Shown: positions 47,064 through 57,271 of the stretch, piece after piece
How the letters are laid out: each line of letters starts with the position of its first letter
Numbering within the stretch: position 1 is the first letter of the stretch
NCBI RefSeq assembly: GCF_014836775.1
Contig: NZ_JACSQD010000001.1
Coordinates: 46,245-110,244, forward strand
Direction: 5' to 3'
Source: Arthrobacter gallicola
GTDB lineage: Bacteria > Actinomycetota > Actinomycetes > Actinomycetales > Micrococcaceae
Length of the DNA stretch: 64,000 bases
Translations under genes and position numbers: made by a program
The notes under the pieces: model-generated
Database searches by the model: none
Told to the model about the DNA's origin: nothing
Seen by the model: only the letters and a program-made list of their open reading frames with translations

Positions 47064-47624
47064 ATGACAGACTCCTCTGACGCACCGCAGCCACTGCCGC
47101 CGCGCCCGAAAGCCGCGCTGACCCGCTACGCACTGATCATGGCCTGCGTCGCGCTGGCCGGCTGGGTTCTGGATCAGCTGACCAAGCTCTGGGTCGTTGC
47201 CACCATGACCGAAGGCCAGGTCACGGACGTGCTGCCGCCGCTGCTTCGCTGGCACTTCATCCGCAATCCCGGCGCTGCTTTCTCGATCGGCACGGACTAC
47301 ACCTGGATCTTCACCATCATCATGGTGCTGGTGTCCGGTTTCCTGATCTACCTCATGTTCCGCCTGCGGTCGACAGGGTGGTGCATTGCACTTGGCCTGG
47401 TTCTCGGCGGTGCCGTAGGCAACCTGACCGACAGGCTTTTCCGTGAGCCCTCCTTTGGTCAGGGCCATGTCGTGGACTTCATTGCGTTCCCGAACTTCGC
47501 AATCTTTAACATCGCCGATTCATGTGTGGTGTCTGGCGTGATTCTTGTCTGCCTGCTCACTCTGCGCGGCATCAACATGGACGGCACCCGCGCCGTCAGC
47601 GGCAAGGACAGTGCAGATGCCTGA
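47064..47624 (+). CDS. lspA: Lipoprotein signal peptidase (signal peptidase II)
   Basis: A 186-aa membrane aspartic protease with four helices that cuts prolipoproteins before the lipidated Cys. The active-site Asp residues sit in NLTDRLFR and [18 protein letters not shown] is another family motif. ATG 47064 gives a normal N-terminal tail before the first helix; an in-frame ATG at 47010 adds an unmatched stretch. It overlaps rluD by 8 bp. Its substrates include the lipoprotein at 24509-25021. Confidence 0.95.
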   Translation: MTDSSDAPQPLPPRPKAALTRYALIMACVALAGWVLDQLTKLWVVATMTEGQVTDVLPPLLRWHFIRNPGAAFSIGTDYTWIFTIIMVLVSGFLIYLMFRLRSTGWCIALGLVLGGAVGNLTDRLFREPSFGQGHVVDFIAFPNFAIFNIADSCVVSGVILVCLLTLRGINMDGTRAVSGKDSADA

Positions 47625-48552
47625 GATTCACTCCCGTTTTACGCTGGGCGAGGAGCACGACGGCGGCCGGGCCGACGCCGTGTTCGCGTCCCTTCTGGAC
47701 GTCTCCCGCTCCACTGCGGCAACCTGGTGCGGCGAGGGCTGGCTGACCCGCGCCGGCAAGCCGGTGGCCAAGTCTGACCGCCTGCACGCCGGTGACCAGC
47801 TGGCTGCCGACGTCCCGGAACTTCCCGATCCCCTGGCCGTAGTCGTGGAGCCGGTCGAGGACCTCAAGATCCTGGCCGACGACGAGCACTTCGTGGTGAT
47901 CGACAAGCCTGTTGGCGTTGCCGCACATCCGTCGCCCGGGTGGGTCGGACCGACCGTAGTGGGTGCGCTGGCTGCTGCCGGCTACCGGATCTCGACGTCC
48001 GGTGCCGGGGAACGGCAGGGCATTGTCCACCGGCTCGACGTCGGCACCTCCGGTGTGATGGTCGTCGCCAAGACTGAACACGCCTACACCCTGCTGAAAC
48101 AGGCGTTCCGTGACCGTACGGTGGAAAAGGAATACCACGCACTGGTGCAGGGGCTGCCCGATCCGCTGGCCGGGACCATCGACGCACCCATCGGCCGGCA
48201 CCCCGGCCACGACTGGCGCTTTGCCGTGGTGGATGACGGGCGGGCTTCGGTGACGCACTACAAAGTCCTGGAAGCCTTCGGCCGGGCCTCGCTGGTGGAA
48301 GTGCACCTGGAAACCGGCCGGACCCATCAGATCCGGGTGCATTTTTCCGCCCTGCGGCATCCCTGTGCAGGTGACCTTACCTACGGTGCCGATCCCCGCC
48401 TGGCAGCTGAACTTGGGCTCACCCGGCAGTGGCTGCACGCCCGGAAGCTGGGGTTTAACCACCCCGGAACCGGAAACTGGGTGGAATTTGTCAGCGAGTA
48501 CCCCCAGGACCTGCAGTACGCGCTCGACGCGCTGGACAGCGGGCTCGTCTAA
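47617..48552 (+). CDS. rluD: 23S rRNA pseudouridine synthase RluD family
   Basis: A 311-aa enzyme that makes pseudouridine in RNA. An S4-like RNA-binding region at the N-terminus (about 10-65) is followed by the catalytic domain with [15 protein letters not shown], catalytic Asp141. RluD in E. coli modifies helix 69 of 23S rRNA; RluA/RluC-type targets cannot be excluded. It is coupled to lspA, as in other actinobacteria. ATG 47617 follows AAGGACAG and matches the family. Confidence 0.92.
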   Translation: MPEIHSRFTLGEEHDGGRADAVFASLLDVSRSTAATWCGEGWLTRAGKPVAKSDRLHAGDQLAADVPELPDPLAVVVEPVEDLKILADDEHFVVIDKPVGVAAHPSPGWVGPTVVGALAAAGYRISTSGAGERQGIVHRLDVGTSGVMVVAKTEHAYTLLKQAFRDRTVEKEYHALVQGLPDPLAGTIDAPIGRHPGHDWRFAVVDDGRASVTHYKVLEAFGRASLVEVHLETGRTHQIRVHFSALRHPCAGDLTYGADPRLAAELGLTRQWLHARKLGFNHPGTGNWVEFVSEYPQDLQYALDALDSGLV

Positions 48553-48571
48553 GCGGCCGGAACGGGGCACC

Positions 48572-48577
48572 TAGAAT
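48572..48577 (+). promoter_or_regulatory. -10 box of dnaE, leaderless transcript
   Basis: TAGAAT lies 6 bases before the GTG at 48584 with no ribosome site between. Confidence 0.6.
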
Positions 48578-48583
48578 GGTTAG

Positions 48584-51500
48584 GTGGCTTCAGTAACTAG
48601 TTCGTCGAAATCGTTTGTCCATCTTCATAACCACACCGAGTACTCCATGCTGGACGGTGCCGCGCGGCTGACCGACCTGTTCAGCCATGCTGATGAGCTG
48701 GGCATGAATGCGTTGGCGACGACGGACCATGGGTTCGTCTTTGGTGCGTTCGACTTCTGGAACAAGGCGCGCAACTCGGGAATCAAGCCGATTATTGGCG
48801 TCGAGGCGTACCTGACTCCGGGCACGGCCCGTCAGGACAAAACCCGCGTGAAGTGGGGCGGCGGCGGACGTGATGACGTCTCCGGCGCCGGTGCCTACAC
48901 CCACATGACGATGTGGGCCGAAACCACCGAGGGCATGCACAACCTGTTCCGGATGTCCTCGCTGGCGTCCCTGGAGGGACAGCTGTACAAGCCGCGTATG
49001 GACCGCGAGCTGCTGCAGACCTACGGCAAGGGCCTGATCGCCACCACCGGCTGCCCGTCGGGCGAAGTCCAGACCAAACTCCGTCTGGGGCTCTACAAGG
49101 AAGCCGTGCAGGCGGCTTCGGACTTCCGGGATATTTTCGGTGCCGAGAACTTCTTCTGCGAGCTGATGGACCACGGCCTGGACATCGAGCGCAGCGTCCA
49201 GGCTGACCTGATCAAGCTGGCCCGCGAACTGAACCTGCCGCTGGTAGCCACGAACGACCTGCACTACACCCACGCCGAGGACGCCAAGGCCCACGCGGCC
49301 CTGCTGTGCGTGCAGTCCGGGTCCACCCTCGCGGACCCGAAACGCTTCAAGTTCGATGCCGACGAGTTCTACCTCAAGTCTCCGGACGAGATGCGGGCCG
49401 TGTTCCGCGACTACCCGGAGGCCTGTGACAACACACTGCTCATTGCCGAGCGCTGTGACGTTGAGTTCAACACCAAGGCCAACTACATGCCGCGGTTCCC
49501 GACCCCCGAGGGCGAGAACGAGGAGTCCTGGTTCGTCAAGGAGGTGGAGAAGGGCCTCCAGCACCGCTACCCGGGGGGTATCTCCGACGCCGTCCGCAAG
49601 CGGGCCGACTACGAAGTGGGCATCATCGCGCAGATGGGCTTCCCGGGTTACTTCCTGGTGGTGGCCGACTTCATTAACTGGGCAAAGAAGAACGGCATCC
49701 GCGTCGGCCCCGGCCGCGGTTCCGGCGCCGGTTCGATGGCGGCCTACGCCATGGGAATCACCGACCTGGACCCGCTGCAGCACGGGCTGATCTTCGAGCG
49801 GTTCCTGAACCCGGACCGCGTCTCCATGCCTGACTTCGACGTCGACTTCGATGACCGGCGCCGCTCCGAAGTGATCCACTACGTCACTGAAAAATACGGC
49901 GACGAGCGCGTGGCCATGATCGTCACCTACGGCACCATCAAGGCCAAGCAGGCCCTGAAGGACTCCTCACGGGTAATGGGTTACCCGTTCTCCGTCGGGG
50001 AGCGGCTGACCAAGGCCATGCCGCCGGACGTGATGGGCAAGGGCCTGTCCCTGGCCGATGTGCACAACAAGGAAGCCAAGCGGTACGGCGAGGCGGAGGA
50101 GCTGCGGGAGCTGCTGCGCACCGATCCCGATTCCCAGCGGGTGTTCGAGACCGCGCTGGGCCTGGAAGGCCTGAAGCGCCAGTGGGGCGTGCACGCAGCC
50201 GGCGTCATCATGTCTTCCGACCCGCTGATCGACATCATTCCGATCATGCGCCGCGAGCAGGACGGACAGGTGATCACCCAGTTTGATTACCCCACCTGCG
50301 AAGGCCTGGGGCTGATCAAGATGGACTTCCTCGGCCTGCGGAACCTGACGATCGTCTCCGATGCCGTGGAGAACATTAAGGCAAACCGGGGCGAGGACCT
50401 GGTCCTGGAAGACCTCCCGCTGGATCTGAAGGAAGCGTACGACCTCCTGGCCAGCGGTGACACCCTGGGAGTGTTCCAGCTCGACGGCGGCCCCATGCGC
50501 TCCCTGCTCAAGAGCATGCGTCCGGACAACTTCGAAGACATCTCCGCTGTCATCGCGCTGTACCGGCCCGGCCCCATGGGCGCGAACTCGCACACGAACT
50601 ACGCGCTGCGGAAAACGGGCCAGCAGGAAATTACTCCGATCCATCCGGAGCTCGAGGAACCGCTGGCGGAAATCCTGAACACCACCTACGGCCTGATTGT
50701 TTATCAGGAACAGGTGATGGCCATTGCCCAGAAGGTGGCCGGCTTCAGCCTGGGGCAGGCAGATATTCTCCGCCGCGCCATGGGCAAGAAAAAGAAGTCC
50801 GAGCTGGATAAGCAGTACGCCGGCTTCCACCAGGGCATGATCGACCGCGGCTATTCCGAGGCAGCCATCAAGGCCCTGTGGGACATCCTGCTGCCGTTCT
50901 CCGACTACGCCTTCAACAAGGCCCACTCCGCCGCATACGGTGTGGTGTCCTACTGGACCGCTTACCTGAAAGCGGTCTATCCGGCCGAGTACATGGCCGC
51001 CCTGCTCACCTCGGTTGGTGATGACAAGGACAAGCTGGCCATGTACCTGAACGAGTGCCGCAAGATGGGCATCACCGTGCTGCCGCCGGACGTCAACGAA
51101 TCCTCGGTGAACTTCACCCCCGTCGGCAAGGACATCCGCTTCGGCATGGGTGCCATCCGCAACGTCGGCGCCAACGTCGTCCACGCCATGGTCGGCGCCC
51201 GCGAGGAGAAGGGCGCGTACACCAACTTCAAGGACTTCCTGATGAAGGTGCCGGCGGTGGTCTGCAACAAGCGCACCATCGAGTCCCTCATCAAGGCCGG
51301 CGCCTTCGACTCCATGGGACACGCCAGGCGGCCGCTGGCCATGATCCACGAAGAAGCCATCGACTCGGTGGTGGTGCTCAAGCGGAACGAGGCCGTGGGC
51401 CAGTTCGATTTGTTCGCGGGAATCGGCGAAGCCGAGCCCGAGGCCTCGATCAGCATCGACATCCCTGACCTGCCCGAGTGGGAGAAGAAAGACAAGCTGT

Positions 51501-52123
51501 CCTTCGAGCGGGACATGCTTGGACTCTACGTTTCCGACCACCCGCTGCAGGGCCTGGAGGGGATCCTGAGCCAGCACGCGGATTCCTCCATCACCTCGAT
51601 TGTGGGGGAGGAAGGGCCGCCGGACGGCGCTATCGTGACCATCGCGGGCATGATCACCTCGCTGCAGCGCCGGATCGCGAAGAACAGCGGCAACGCCTAT
51701 GCCCGCTGTGAAATTGAGGACCTCGCCGGGTCCATGGAAGTGATGTTCTTCGGGCAGGTGTACGGTCCGATCGCCGCCGTGCTCGCGGAGGACCTGATCG
51801 TCGTCGTCCGCGGCCGGCTGCAGCGCCGGGACGACGGCGCCGTGACCCTGAATGCCCAGGAACTCACCGTCCCGGACCTCAGTGAGGGGCACTCCGGTCC
51901 GGTGGTGATCTCCATGGCAACCTACAAGGCCACGGAGACCGTGGTGACCCAGCTTGGAGACGTGCTGCGGACCCATCCGGGAACGTCCGAGGTGCAGATC
52001 CGGCTCAACGGCAGCCGCACCGTGGAAGTCATGAAACTGGGCGTGGACATGCGCGTAAACCCCACGCCGTCCCTCTTCGGCGACTTGAAAGTCCTTCTGG
52101 GACCGGCGTGCCTCGATGGCTAG
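48584..52123 (+). CDS. dnaE: DNA polymerase III alpha subunit
   Basis: A 1179-aa replicative polymerase. N-terminal PHP domain (about 10-275) with metal-binding HNHTEYS and TTDHG; polymerase core with [10 protein letters not shown] and [12 protein letters not shown], which hold the catalytic aspartates; the beta-clamp and OB-fold region lies at the C-terminus. In actinobacteria this DnaE1 is the main replicase and the PHP domain can act as proofreading exonuclease. The GTG start at 48584 leads directly into the PHP domain. A single-gene unit by its own leaderless promoter. Confidence 0.97.
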   Translation: MASVTSSSKSFVHLHNHTEYSMLDGAARLTDLFSHADELGMNALATTDHGFVFGAFDFWNKARNSGIKPIIGVEAYLTPGTARQDKTRVKWGGGGRDDVSGAGAYTHMTMWAETTEGMHNLFRMSSLASLEGQLYKPRMDRELLQTYGKGLIATTGCPSGEVQTKLRLGLYKEAVQAASDFRDIFGAENFFCELMDHGLDIERSVQADLIKLARELNLPLVATNDLHYTHAEDAKAHAALLCVQSGSTLADPKRFKFDADEFYLKSPDEMRAVFRDYPEACDNTLLIAERCDVEFNTKANYMPRFPTPEGENEESWFVKEVEKGLQHRYPGGISDAVRKRADYEVGIIAQMGFPGYFLVVADFINWAKKNGIRVGPGRGSGAGSMAAYAMGITDLDPLQHGLIFERFLNPDRVSMPDFDVDFDDRRRSEVIHYVTEKYGDERVAMIVTYGTIKAKQALKDSSRVMGYPFSVGERLTKAMPPDVMGKGLSLADVHNKEAKRYGEAEELRELLRTDPDSQRVFETALGLEGLKRQWGVHAAGVIMSSDPLIDIIPIMRREQDGQVITQFDYPTCEGLGLIKMDFLGLRNLTIVSDAVENIKANRGEDLVLEDLPLDLKEAYDLLASGDTLGVFQLDGGPMRSLLKSMRPDNFEDISAVIALYRPGPMGANSHTNYALRKTGQQEITPIHPELEEPLAEILNTTYGLIVYQEQVMAIAQKVAGFSLGQADILRRAMGKKKKSELDKQYAGFHQGMIDRGYSEAAIKALWDILLPFSDYAFNKAHSAAYGVVSYWTAYLKAVYPAEYMAALLTSVGDDKDKLAMYLNECRKMGITVLPPDVNESSVNFTPVGKDIRFGMGAIRNVGANVVHAMVGAREEKGAYTNFKDFLMKVPAVVCNKRTIESLIKAGAFDSMGHARRPLAMIHEEAIDSVVVLKRNEAVGQFDLFAGIGEAEPEASISIDIPDLPEWEKKDKLSFERDMLGLYVSDHPLQGLEGILSQHADSSITSIVGEEGPPDGAIVTIAGMITSLQRRIAKNSGNAYARCEIEDLAGSMEVMFFGQVYGPIAAVLAEDLIVVVRGRLQRRDDGAVTLNAQELTVPDLSEGHSGPVVISMATYKATETVVTQLGDVLRTHPGTSEVQIRLNGSRTVEVMKLGVDMRVNPTPSLFGDLKVLLGPACLDG

Positions 52124-52124
52124 G

Positions 52125-52130
52125 TAGAAT
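52125..52130 (+). promoter_or_regulatory. -10 box of hisD, leaderless transcript
   Basis: TAGAAT begins 2 bases after the dnaE stop and 7 bases separate it from the GTG at 52138. A -35 must therefore be in the end of dnaE. Confidence 0.6.
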
Positions 52131-52137
52131 GGGGAAT

Positions 52138-53502
52138 GTGACTTCCTCCACCCCAGATGTACCTTCCGACCTGCCGTTTTCGGCCCTGCGCACCATCGAC
52201 CTGCGCGGCAGGGAGCTTTCCCCAGCCGAACTGAAAGCTGCCATGCCGCGGGCCGAGACCACCACCGACGTCGCCGCGGATATCGTGACGGCGATTATCG
52301 ATGACGTCCGTGCGCGTGGCTTCGGCGCCCTGGCTGAGCTGGCATCGAAGTTCGACGGCGTCGAGCAGGTCCATCCGCTGGTTCCGCGCCAGGCGCTGCG
52401 GGATGCCCTGGACGGGCTGGATCCCGAGGTGCGCGCAGGTCTGGAGGAATCCATTCGGCGCGCCCGGCTCTTTGCCCAGGCGCAGCGCCCGGACGACGTG
52501 GGGGTTGGAATTGCCGACGGCGCCACCGTCACCCAGCGCTGGGTTCCGGTTCGCCGTGTGGGCCTGTACGTTCCGGGCGGCCTGGCCGTCTACCCGTCCT
52601 CCGTGGTGATGAACGTGGTGCCCGCACAGGCGGCCGGGGTGGCCTCACTGGCCCTGGCGTCTCCTCCCCAGAAGGAATTCGGCGGCCTGCCGCACCCCAC
52701 CATCCTGGCAGCGGCTGAACTGCTTGGCATCGATGAGGTGTACGCCGTCGGCGGTGCCCAGGCCATCGCAGCGTTTGCCTACGGTATCCCTGCGTCGGCC
52801 GGTGGACCCGCGCTCGAGCCGGTTGACGTCGTCACCGGTCCGGGCAATGTGTTCGTCGCGACCGCCAAGCGGCTGGTCAAGGGGGTTGTGGGCATTGATG
52901 CCGAGGCCGGGCCCACCGAAATCGCCGTGCTGGCCGACAGCAGCGCCGATCCGAAGCTCGTCGCGGCTGACCTGATCAGCCAGGCTGAGCACGATCCCAA
53001 TGCCGCATCCGTCCTGGTCACCGATTCGCCGGAGCTGGCCGTTGCCGTCCGGGCTGAACTGGATGTCCAGGTGCCGGCGACCAAGCACTCCGAGCGCGTG
53101 CGGACGGCACTGTCGGGGCAGCAGTCCGCCGTCGTGCTGGTGGACAACCTGGATGCGGGCATTGCCGTCTGCAACGCGTACGGAGCCGAACACCTGGAGG
53201 TCCAAACCTCTGACGCGCCGGCTGCCGCTGCCCGGATTAGCAATGCGGGGGCGATCTTCGTCGGCAGCTACAGTCCCGTCAGCCTGGGGGACTACTGCTC
53301 CGGCTCCAACCATGTGCTGCCCACGGCCGGAACAGCGGCGTTTTCCTCCGGTCTGAACGTCACCACGTTTATGCGTGCCATCCAGGTGATTGACTACAGC
53401 CGGGAAGCCCTGCGCGAGGTCAGCGGGCACGTGGTGGCGCTCTCCCGCGCCGAAGACCTTCCCGCGCACGGGGAAGCGGTAAGCATCCGTTTCGCGGGGT
53501 AG
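52138..53502 (+). CDS. hisD: Histidinol dehydrogenase
   Basis: A 454-aa zinc enzyme that oxidises L-histidinol to L-histidine with two NAD+, the last step of histidine synthesis. Recognisable: [72 protein letters not shown] and the C-terminal [21 protein letters not shown] with active-site His and metal ligands. The GTG at 52138 fits the leaderless promoter. No other his genes are in the window. Confidence 0.96.
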   Translation: MTSSTPDVPSDLPFSALRTIDLRGRELSPAELKAAMPRAETTTDVAADIVTAIIDDVRARGFGALAELASKFDGVEQVHPLVPRQALRDALDGLDPEVRAGLEESIRRARLFAQAQRPDDVGVGIADGATVTQRWVPVRRVGLYVPGGLAVYPSSVVMNVVPAQAAGVASLALASPPQKEFGGLPHPTILAAAELLGIDEVYAVGGAQAIAAFAYGIPASAGGPALEPVDVVTGPGNVFVATAKRLVKGVVGIDAEAGPTEIAVLADSSADPKLVAADLISQAEHDPNAASVLVTDSPELAVAVRAELDVQVPATKHSERVRTALSGQQSAVVLVDNLDAGIAVCNAYGAEHLEVQTSDAPAAAARISNAGAIFVGSYSPVSLGDYCSGSNHVLPTAGTAAFSSGLNVTTFMRAIQVIDYSREALREVSGHVVALSRAEDLPAHGEAVSIRFAG

Positions 53503-53604
53503 GTGCGCCGCACCGTTCAGCCCGCCGCTGTAGATTAGCCATACGACTGCTTTTGAACGGGGTGCGGAAAGCATCCCGCCGCTAGCGCCTGAAAGGACCG
53601 CCGA

Positions 53605-54102
53605 ATGTACTGTCCGTTCTGCCGGAACGCTGACTCCAGGGTTGTGGACAGCCGCTTGGCCGATGATGGTTCCGCAATCCGCCGACGCCGGCAATGTCCG
53701 GAGTGCGGGCGGCGGTTCAGCACGGTGGAAACCACCAGCCTCAGTGTCATCAAACGATCCGGGGTGGCGGAACCGTTCAGCCGCAGCAAGGTTATTAACG
53801 GCGCCCGCAAGGCGTGCCAGGGCCGTCCTGTCAGCGAGGATGATCTGGCCCTGCTGGCCCAGGAGGTCGAGGAGACCATCCGCGCTTCCGGTGTCGCTGA
53901 GATCCGGGCACACGAGGTTGGCCTGGCGATCCTGCAGCCGCTGCAGAAGCTGGACCAGGTGGCTTACCTTCGCTTCGCCAGCGTTTACCAGGCCTTCGAG
54001 TCACTCGAGGACTTTGAGACCGCCATCGCGGCGCTGCGGGCCGAATCAGCCCGGCTGAGCGGTGTCCCTGCGGGCACCCAACGCCCGCTCACCGCTCAGT
54101 AG
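53605..54102 (+). CDS. nrdR: Transcriptional repressor NrdR
   Basis: A 165-aa ribonucleotide reductase repressor. The zinc ribbon uses Cys3, Cys6, Cys31 and Cys34 (CPFC and CPEC); an ATP-cone (about 47-137) follows and senses dATP/ATP. The protein binds NrdR boxes at nrd promoters, none of which is in this window. ATG 53605 follows AAAGGACC. A TAGATT about 70 bp upstream (near 53534) is a likely -10. The stop codon lies in a tandem-repeat region. Confidence 0.95.
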   Translation: MYCPFCRNADSRVVDSRLADDGSAIRRRRQCPECGRRFSTVETTSLSVIKRSGVAEPFSRSKVINGARKACQGRPVSEDDLALLAQEVEETIRASGVAEIRAHEVGLAILQPLQKLDQVAYLRFASVYQAFESLEDFETAIAALRAESARLSGVPAGTQRPLTAQ

Positions 54103-54176
54103 ATTCCCAGCTCAGTAGACTTCCAGCGCAGTAGGTTCCCAGCGCAGTAGATTCCCAGCGCAGTAGATTCCCAGCG
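54097..54176 (+). repeat. Five 16-bp tandem repeats at the nrdR stop
   Basis: Five copies of CAGTAGATTCCCAGCG-like units (54097, 54113, 54129, 54145, 54161) with few mismatches. The first copy holds the nrdR TAG stop, so each copy repeats it. The terminator hairpin follows immediately, and its first bases CAG continue the repeat. Confidence 0.9.
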
Positions 54177-54219
54177 CAGAAAACCCCGGGCGCTGCGCTG
54201 CAGCGCCCGGGGTTTTCTG
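54177..54219. terminator. Bidirectional terminator between nrdR and ppgK
   Basis: A 19-bp stem (54177-54195 with 54201-54219) and a 5-base loop, with A and T runs at the base on either strand. Convergent genes flank it. Confidence 0.88.
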
Positions 54220-54227
54220 GGCAGGAC

Positions 54228-55025
54228 TTACTTCAGGTAGTTGAAGTGCAGCGCCGCCTGCAGAGCGCCTCCGACGATGCCGGCGTTGTTCTTCAGGCTG
54301 GCGGTCACCAGCGGCGTACGCAGGTCCAGCATCGGCAGGAAGTCCTCGCTGCGCTTGGAGATGCCGCCGCCGATGACGAACAGGTCGGGGGAGAACAGGA
54401 ACTCCACGTGGGAGAAGTAGCGCTGCAGCCGCTTGGCATACTCTTCCCAGGAAATATCGTCCCGCTCCCGTGCCGACGCCGACGCCCGCGTCTCGGCGTC
54501 GTAACCGTCAATTTCCAGGTGGCCGAGTTCGGCGTTGGGCACGAGGCGTCCGTTGGAGATCAGGGCCGAGCCGATACCGGTGCCCAGCGTAATGACCAGG
54601 ACCGTTCCCTGAACGCCCTTGCCGGCGCCGTAGCGTGCCTCCGCAAGGCCCGCGGCGTCGGCGTCGTTCATGACCTGAACTTCGCGGTTAAGCGCCTTGG
54701 TCAGCAGGGCGTCCACGTCGGTGTCCACCCAGCTCTTATCCACGTTGGCCGCTGACCGGGCCACACCGTGCTGGATGATCGCGGGGAAGGTCACGCCGAC
54801 GGGCACCTCGGTCCCGGGGCCGTCCGGACGGGAGGAGAGCTCGGCAACGATCTGGCCGACAACACCCGCGACAGCCTCGGGGGTCGCCGGCTGCGGGGTC
54901 GGAATCCGGAAACGTTCGCCGATCAGCTTGCCCTTGGCAAGATCAACGATTCCGCCCTTGATTCCGGTGCCGCCGATGTCGATCCCGATGACGGCGTCGT
55001 GCTTGGTCTTATGCTTCTTGGCCAT
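54228..55025 (-). CDS. ppgK: Polyphosphate glucokinase
   Basis: A 265-aa ROK kinase that phosphorylates glucose with polyphosphate or ATP. The phosphate motif is IGIDIGGTGIKGGIVD, followed by the polyphosphate-kinase-type segment IGERFRIPTPQPATPEAVA; VMNDADAAGLAEARYG and TLGTGIGSALISNG are the sugar and phosphate sites. It lacks the CxCGxxGC zinc motif seen in the other ROK kinase here. The type is common in actinobacteria. ATG 55025 has GGAG upstream and starts next to map on the same strand. Confidence 0.94.
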   Translation of the reverse strand: MAKKHKTKHDAVIGIDIGGTGIKGGIVDLAKGKLIGERFRIPTPQPATPEAVAGVVGQIVAELSSRPDGPGTEVPVGVTFPAIIQHGVARSAANVDKSWVDTDVDALLTKALNREVQVMNDADAAGLAEARYGAGKGVQGTVLVITLGTGIGSALISNGRLVPNAELGHLEIDGYDAETRASASARERDDISWEEYAKRLQRYFSHVEFLFSPDLFVIGGGISKRSEDFLPMLDLRTPLVTASLKNNAGIVGGALQAALHFNYLK

Positions 55026-55050
55026 GGTTCTCCAGTGCTAGGGCGTAACG

Positions 55051-55929
55051 CTACGGAAGGGTCAGGATTTCAGCACCGCTGTCGGTGACAAGCAGCGTGT
55101 GTTCGAACTGTGCGGTGCGCTTCCGGTCCTTCGTCAGAACGGTCCAGTTGTCGTCCCACATGTCCCACTCAATGGTCCCGAGAGTGAGCATAGGCTCTAT
55201 GGTAAACACCATCCCGGTTTCGATGAGGCGGCTGTAGGCGGGCGCGGCGTCGTAATGCGGGATGATCAGGCCGGTGTGGAAGGCTTCCCCGACGCCGTGA
55301 CCGGTGAAGTCACGCACCACACCGTACCCGAAACGCTTGGCGTAGGACTCGATGGTCCGGCCGATCACGTTGATTTCGCGGCCCGGCATCACGGCCTTGA
55401 TGGCGCGCCGCAGGGATTCGGCGGTCCGCTCCACCAGGAGCCGGGACTCCTCGTCGACGTCGCCGCACAGGAAGGTGAAGTTCGTGTCCCCGTGGACGCC
55501 GTTGATGAACGCGGTGATGTCCACGTTGACGATGTCACCGTCTTCCAGAACCGTCGTGTCGGGGATGCCGTGGCAGATCACTTCGTTCACGGACGTGCAG
55601 ATTGATTTGGGGAAATGCCGGTAGCCCAGCGTCGACGGGTAGGCCTGGTGGTCCAGCAGGAACTCGTGGGCTACCGCGTCCAGCGCATCGGTGGTGACGC
55701 CGGGTTTGATGTGGTTGCCGACCTCCACGATGGCCTGGGCCGCGATCCGGCTGGCAATGCGGATCCTTTCGATGGTTTCCGCGGTTTTGACCTCGGATCC
55801 GGTGAACTTGGCCGGCGCTTCCTTGTCCACATACTCCGGGCGGGGGATCGACGCCGGTACGGGACGGCGGGGGCTGACTGTTCCCGGCTGGAGGCGTCCA
55901 AGAGGTGCGGTGGCAATATTTTCGGGCAT
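55051..55929 (-). CDS. map: Type I methionine aminopeptidase
   Basis: A 292-aa metalloprotease that removes the N-terminal Met of new proteins. The metal ligands lie in [20 protein letters not shown] (two Asp), [11 protein letters not shown] (His), and the Glu residues of TIEPML and QFEHTLLV. An N-terminal extension of about 40 residues with a PRRPVP pattern is typical of actinobacterial MapB. I chose ATG 55929 because it has a -10 TAAGAT 7 bases upstream; a longer in-frame start at 56064 is less likely. Confidence 0.95.
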   Translation of the reverse strand: MPENIATAPLGRLQPGTVSPRRPVPASIPRPEYVDKEAPAKFTGSEVKTAETIERIRIASRIAAQAIVEVGNHIKPGVTTDALDAVAHEFLLDHQAYPSTLGYRHFPKSICTSVNEVICHGIPDTTVLEDGDIVNVDITAFINGVHGDTNFTFLCGDVDEESRLLVERTAESLRRAIKAVMPGREINVIGRTIESYAKRFGYGVVRDFTGHGVGEAFHTGLIIPHYDAAPAYSRLIETGMVFTIEPMLTLGTIEWDMWDDNWTVLTKDRKRTAQFEHTLLVTDSGAEILTLP

Positions 55930-55936
55930 AGTATCG

Positions 55937-55942
55937 ATCTTA
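55937..55942 (-). promoter_or_regulatory. -10 box of map, leaderless transcript
   Basis: On the minus strand TAAGAT lies 7 bases before the ATG at 55929, with no ribosome site. Confidence 0.6.
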
Positions 55943-56044
55943 TCGCCAGCGCTTCGTGCCGCCGTATGGGCCGGCCACTGAGCCGCCAACCGGCCCGGGG
56001 CTGGCAGCCGTGCGGGGCATGGACGCCTAATCAAAGGAGGGCTT

Positions 56045-56206
56045 ATGGCCGAGTACTGGTTCAACGTGCAGACCCATGAAGTCGAGGTTGGCCCGCAGTC
56101 GGACTGGACAAAGCTGATCGGCCCCTACCCGACGCGGGAAGAGGCCGAACTGGCACTGCAGAAGGTCCAGGCCCGGAACGATGCCTGGGACAAGGACGAA
56201 GACTGA
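56045..56206 (+). CDS. Small SPOR-like protein (53 aa)
   Basis: A 53-aa soluble protein: [16 protein letters not shown], then [20 protein letters not shown] and an acidic end. The [13 protein letters not shown] pattern is like a SPOR repeat, and similar short proteins occur near map and panB genes in actinobacteria. A perfect Shine-Dalgarno, AAAGGAGG (56033-56040), lies 4 bases before ATG 56045, which makes this gene very likely real. It is too small for many gene callers. Function unknown. Confidence 0.85.
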   Translation: MAEYWFNVQTHEVEVGPQSDWTKLIGPYPTREEAELALQKVQARNDAWDKDED

Positions 56207-56255
56207 TCCCGGCAGCTGGTCGCTTCCGGCCGCAGCCTCCGGGCGGCGGCCGGGC

Positions 56256-57110
56256 CTAGAAGCTGTGCTCGGGGCCCGGGAAGACTCCGGTCCGCACCTC
56301 GTCAGCGAACTCACGGGCGGCAGTCGAGAGCACCGTGCGGAGATCGGCGTAGGTCTTGACGAACCGCGGTGCCTTGCCGGCACCCAGACCGGCCATGTCC
56401 TGCCAGACCAGTACCTGTCCGGTGGTGGCGCTGCCGGCACCGATGCCGATGGTGGGGACCGGGACGGCAGCGTCCACGGCGGCCGCCACTTCGGCCGGAA
56501 CCATTTCCATCAGGACACAGAATGCGCCGGCTTCTGTGAGGGCGACGGCGTCGTCCACTACCGCCTGCGCAGCGTCGCCGCGGCCCTGGACTTTGTAGCC
56601 CCCCAGAGCATGCTCGCTCTGCGGCGTGAAGCCGATATGGGCCATCACAGGAATGCCGGCTGCGGTCATCGACCGCACATGATCCGCATAGTGGGCGCCG
56701 CCCTCCATCTTGACCGCCTGGACGCCGGCTTCCTTCATCAGCCGGACCGATGACGCGATGGCCTGGGCCGGGGAGACCTCGTAGGAGCCGAACGGCAGGT
56801 CGCAGACGATCAGGGCCCGGTTGGCGCCGGAGGAGACGGACTTGGCGAACACGATCATCTCGTCCAGCGTGATGGGCAGCGTCGTTTCGTGGCCCATCAC
56901 ATTGTTCGCGGCGGAATCGCCGATGAGCAGCGTCTCAATTCCGGCTTCGTCAAAAATCGCAGCCGTGTACTGGTCGTACGCCGTGAGCATGGCGAATTTA
57001 CCGCCGCTGTCCTTGAGCTGCTGGAGGTAGGAAATCCGTACGCGCTTGGGCGGGACAGGGCTCGCGGCCTTGCCGGTGCCGTACGGTGTGGGCTGTTCAG
57101 CGCTGGTCAT
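56256..57110 (-). CDS. panB: 3-methyl-2-oxobutanoate hydroxymethyltransferase
   Basis: A 284-aa enzyme that adds a hydroxymethyl group from methylene-tetrahydrofolate to 2-ketoisovalerate, the first step of pantothenate and CoA synthesis. Motifs: LTAYDQYTAAIFDEAG, LLIGDSAANNVMGHETTLPI, VKMEGG, PVMAHIGFTPQ, EMVPAEVA and IGIGAGSATTGQVLVWQDM. Length is normal. It sits opposite glnA2 and 161 bp from it, as Rv2225 sits close to glnA2 in mycobacteria. Confidence 0.96.
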   Translation of the reverse strand: MTSAEQPTPYGTGKAASPVPPKRVRISYLQQLKDSGGKFAMLTAYDQYTAAIFDEAGIETLLIGDSAANNVMGHETTLPITLDEMIVFAKSVSSGANRALIVCDLPFGSYEVSPAQAIASSVRLMKEAGVQAVKMEGGAHYADHVRSMTAAGIPVMAHIGFTPQSEHALGGYKVQGRGDAAQAVVDDAVALTEAGAFCVLMEMVPAEVAAAVDAAVPVPTIGIGAGSATTGQVLVWQDMAGLGAGKAPRFVKTYADLRTVLSTAAREFADEVRTGVFPGPEHSF

Positions 57111-57116
57111 GCTTCG

Positions 57117-57122
57117 AGCCTA
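57117..57122 (-). promoter_or_regulatory. -10 box of panB, leaderless transcript
   Basis: TAGGCT on the minus strand lies 6 bases before the ATG at 57110. Confidence 0.55.
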
Positions 57123-57222
57123 CTAAACCCTGGGCTGCCCGGAGGGCCCGCGTCCTGACGAACCCGCACGTAATCTCCGGCCACACCATCGGCGGCGGAC
57201 CGGAAAACCCGCCCCGGCTGGG

Positions 57223-57228
57223 TAGAGT
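57223..57228 (+). promoter_or_regulatory. Possible -10 box of glnA2
   Basis: TAGAGT, 43 bases before the ATG at 57272. No strong -35 is seen. GAGG (57263-57266) serves as ribosome site. Confidence 0.35.
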
Positions 57229-57271
57229 GATTCCAGATCCGCGACAGCGTCCACAGCGAAAGAGGTACGGC

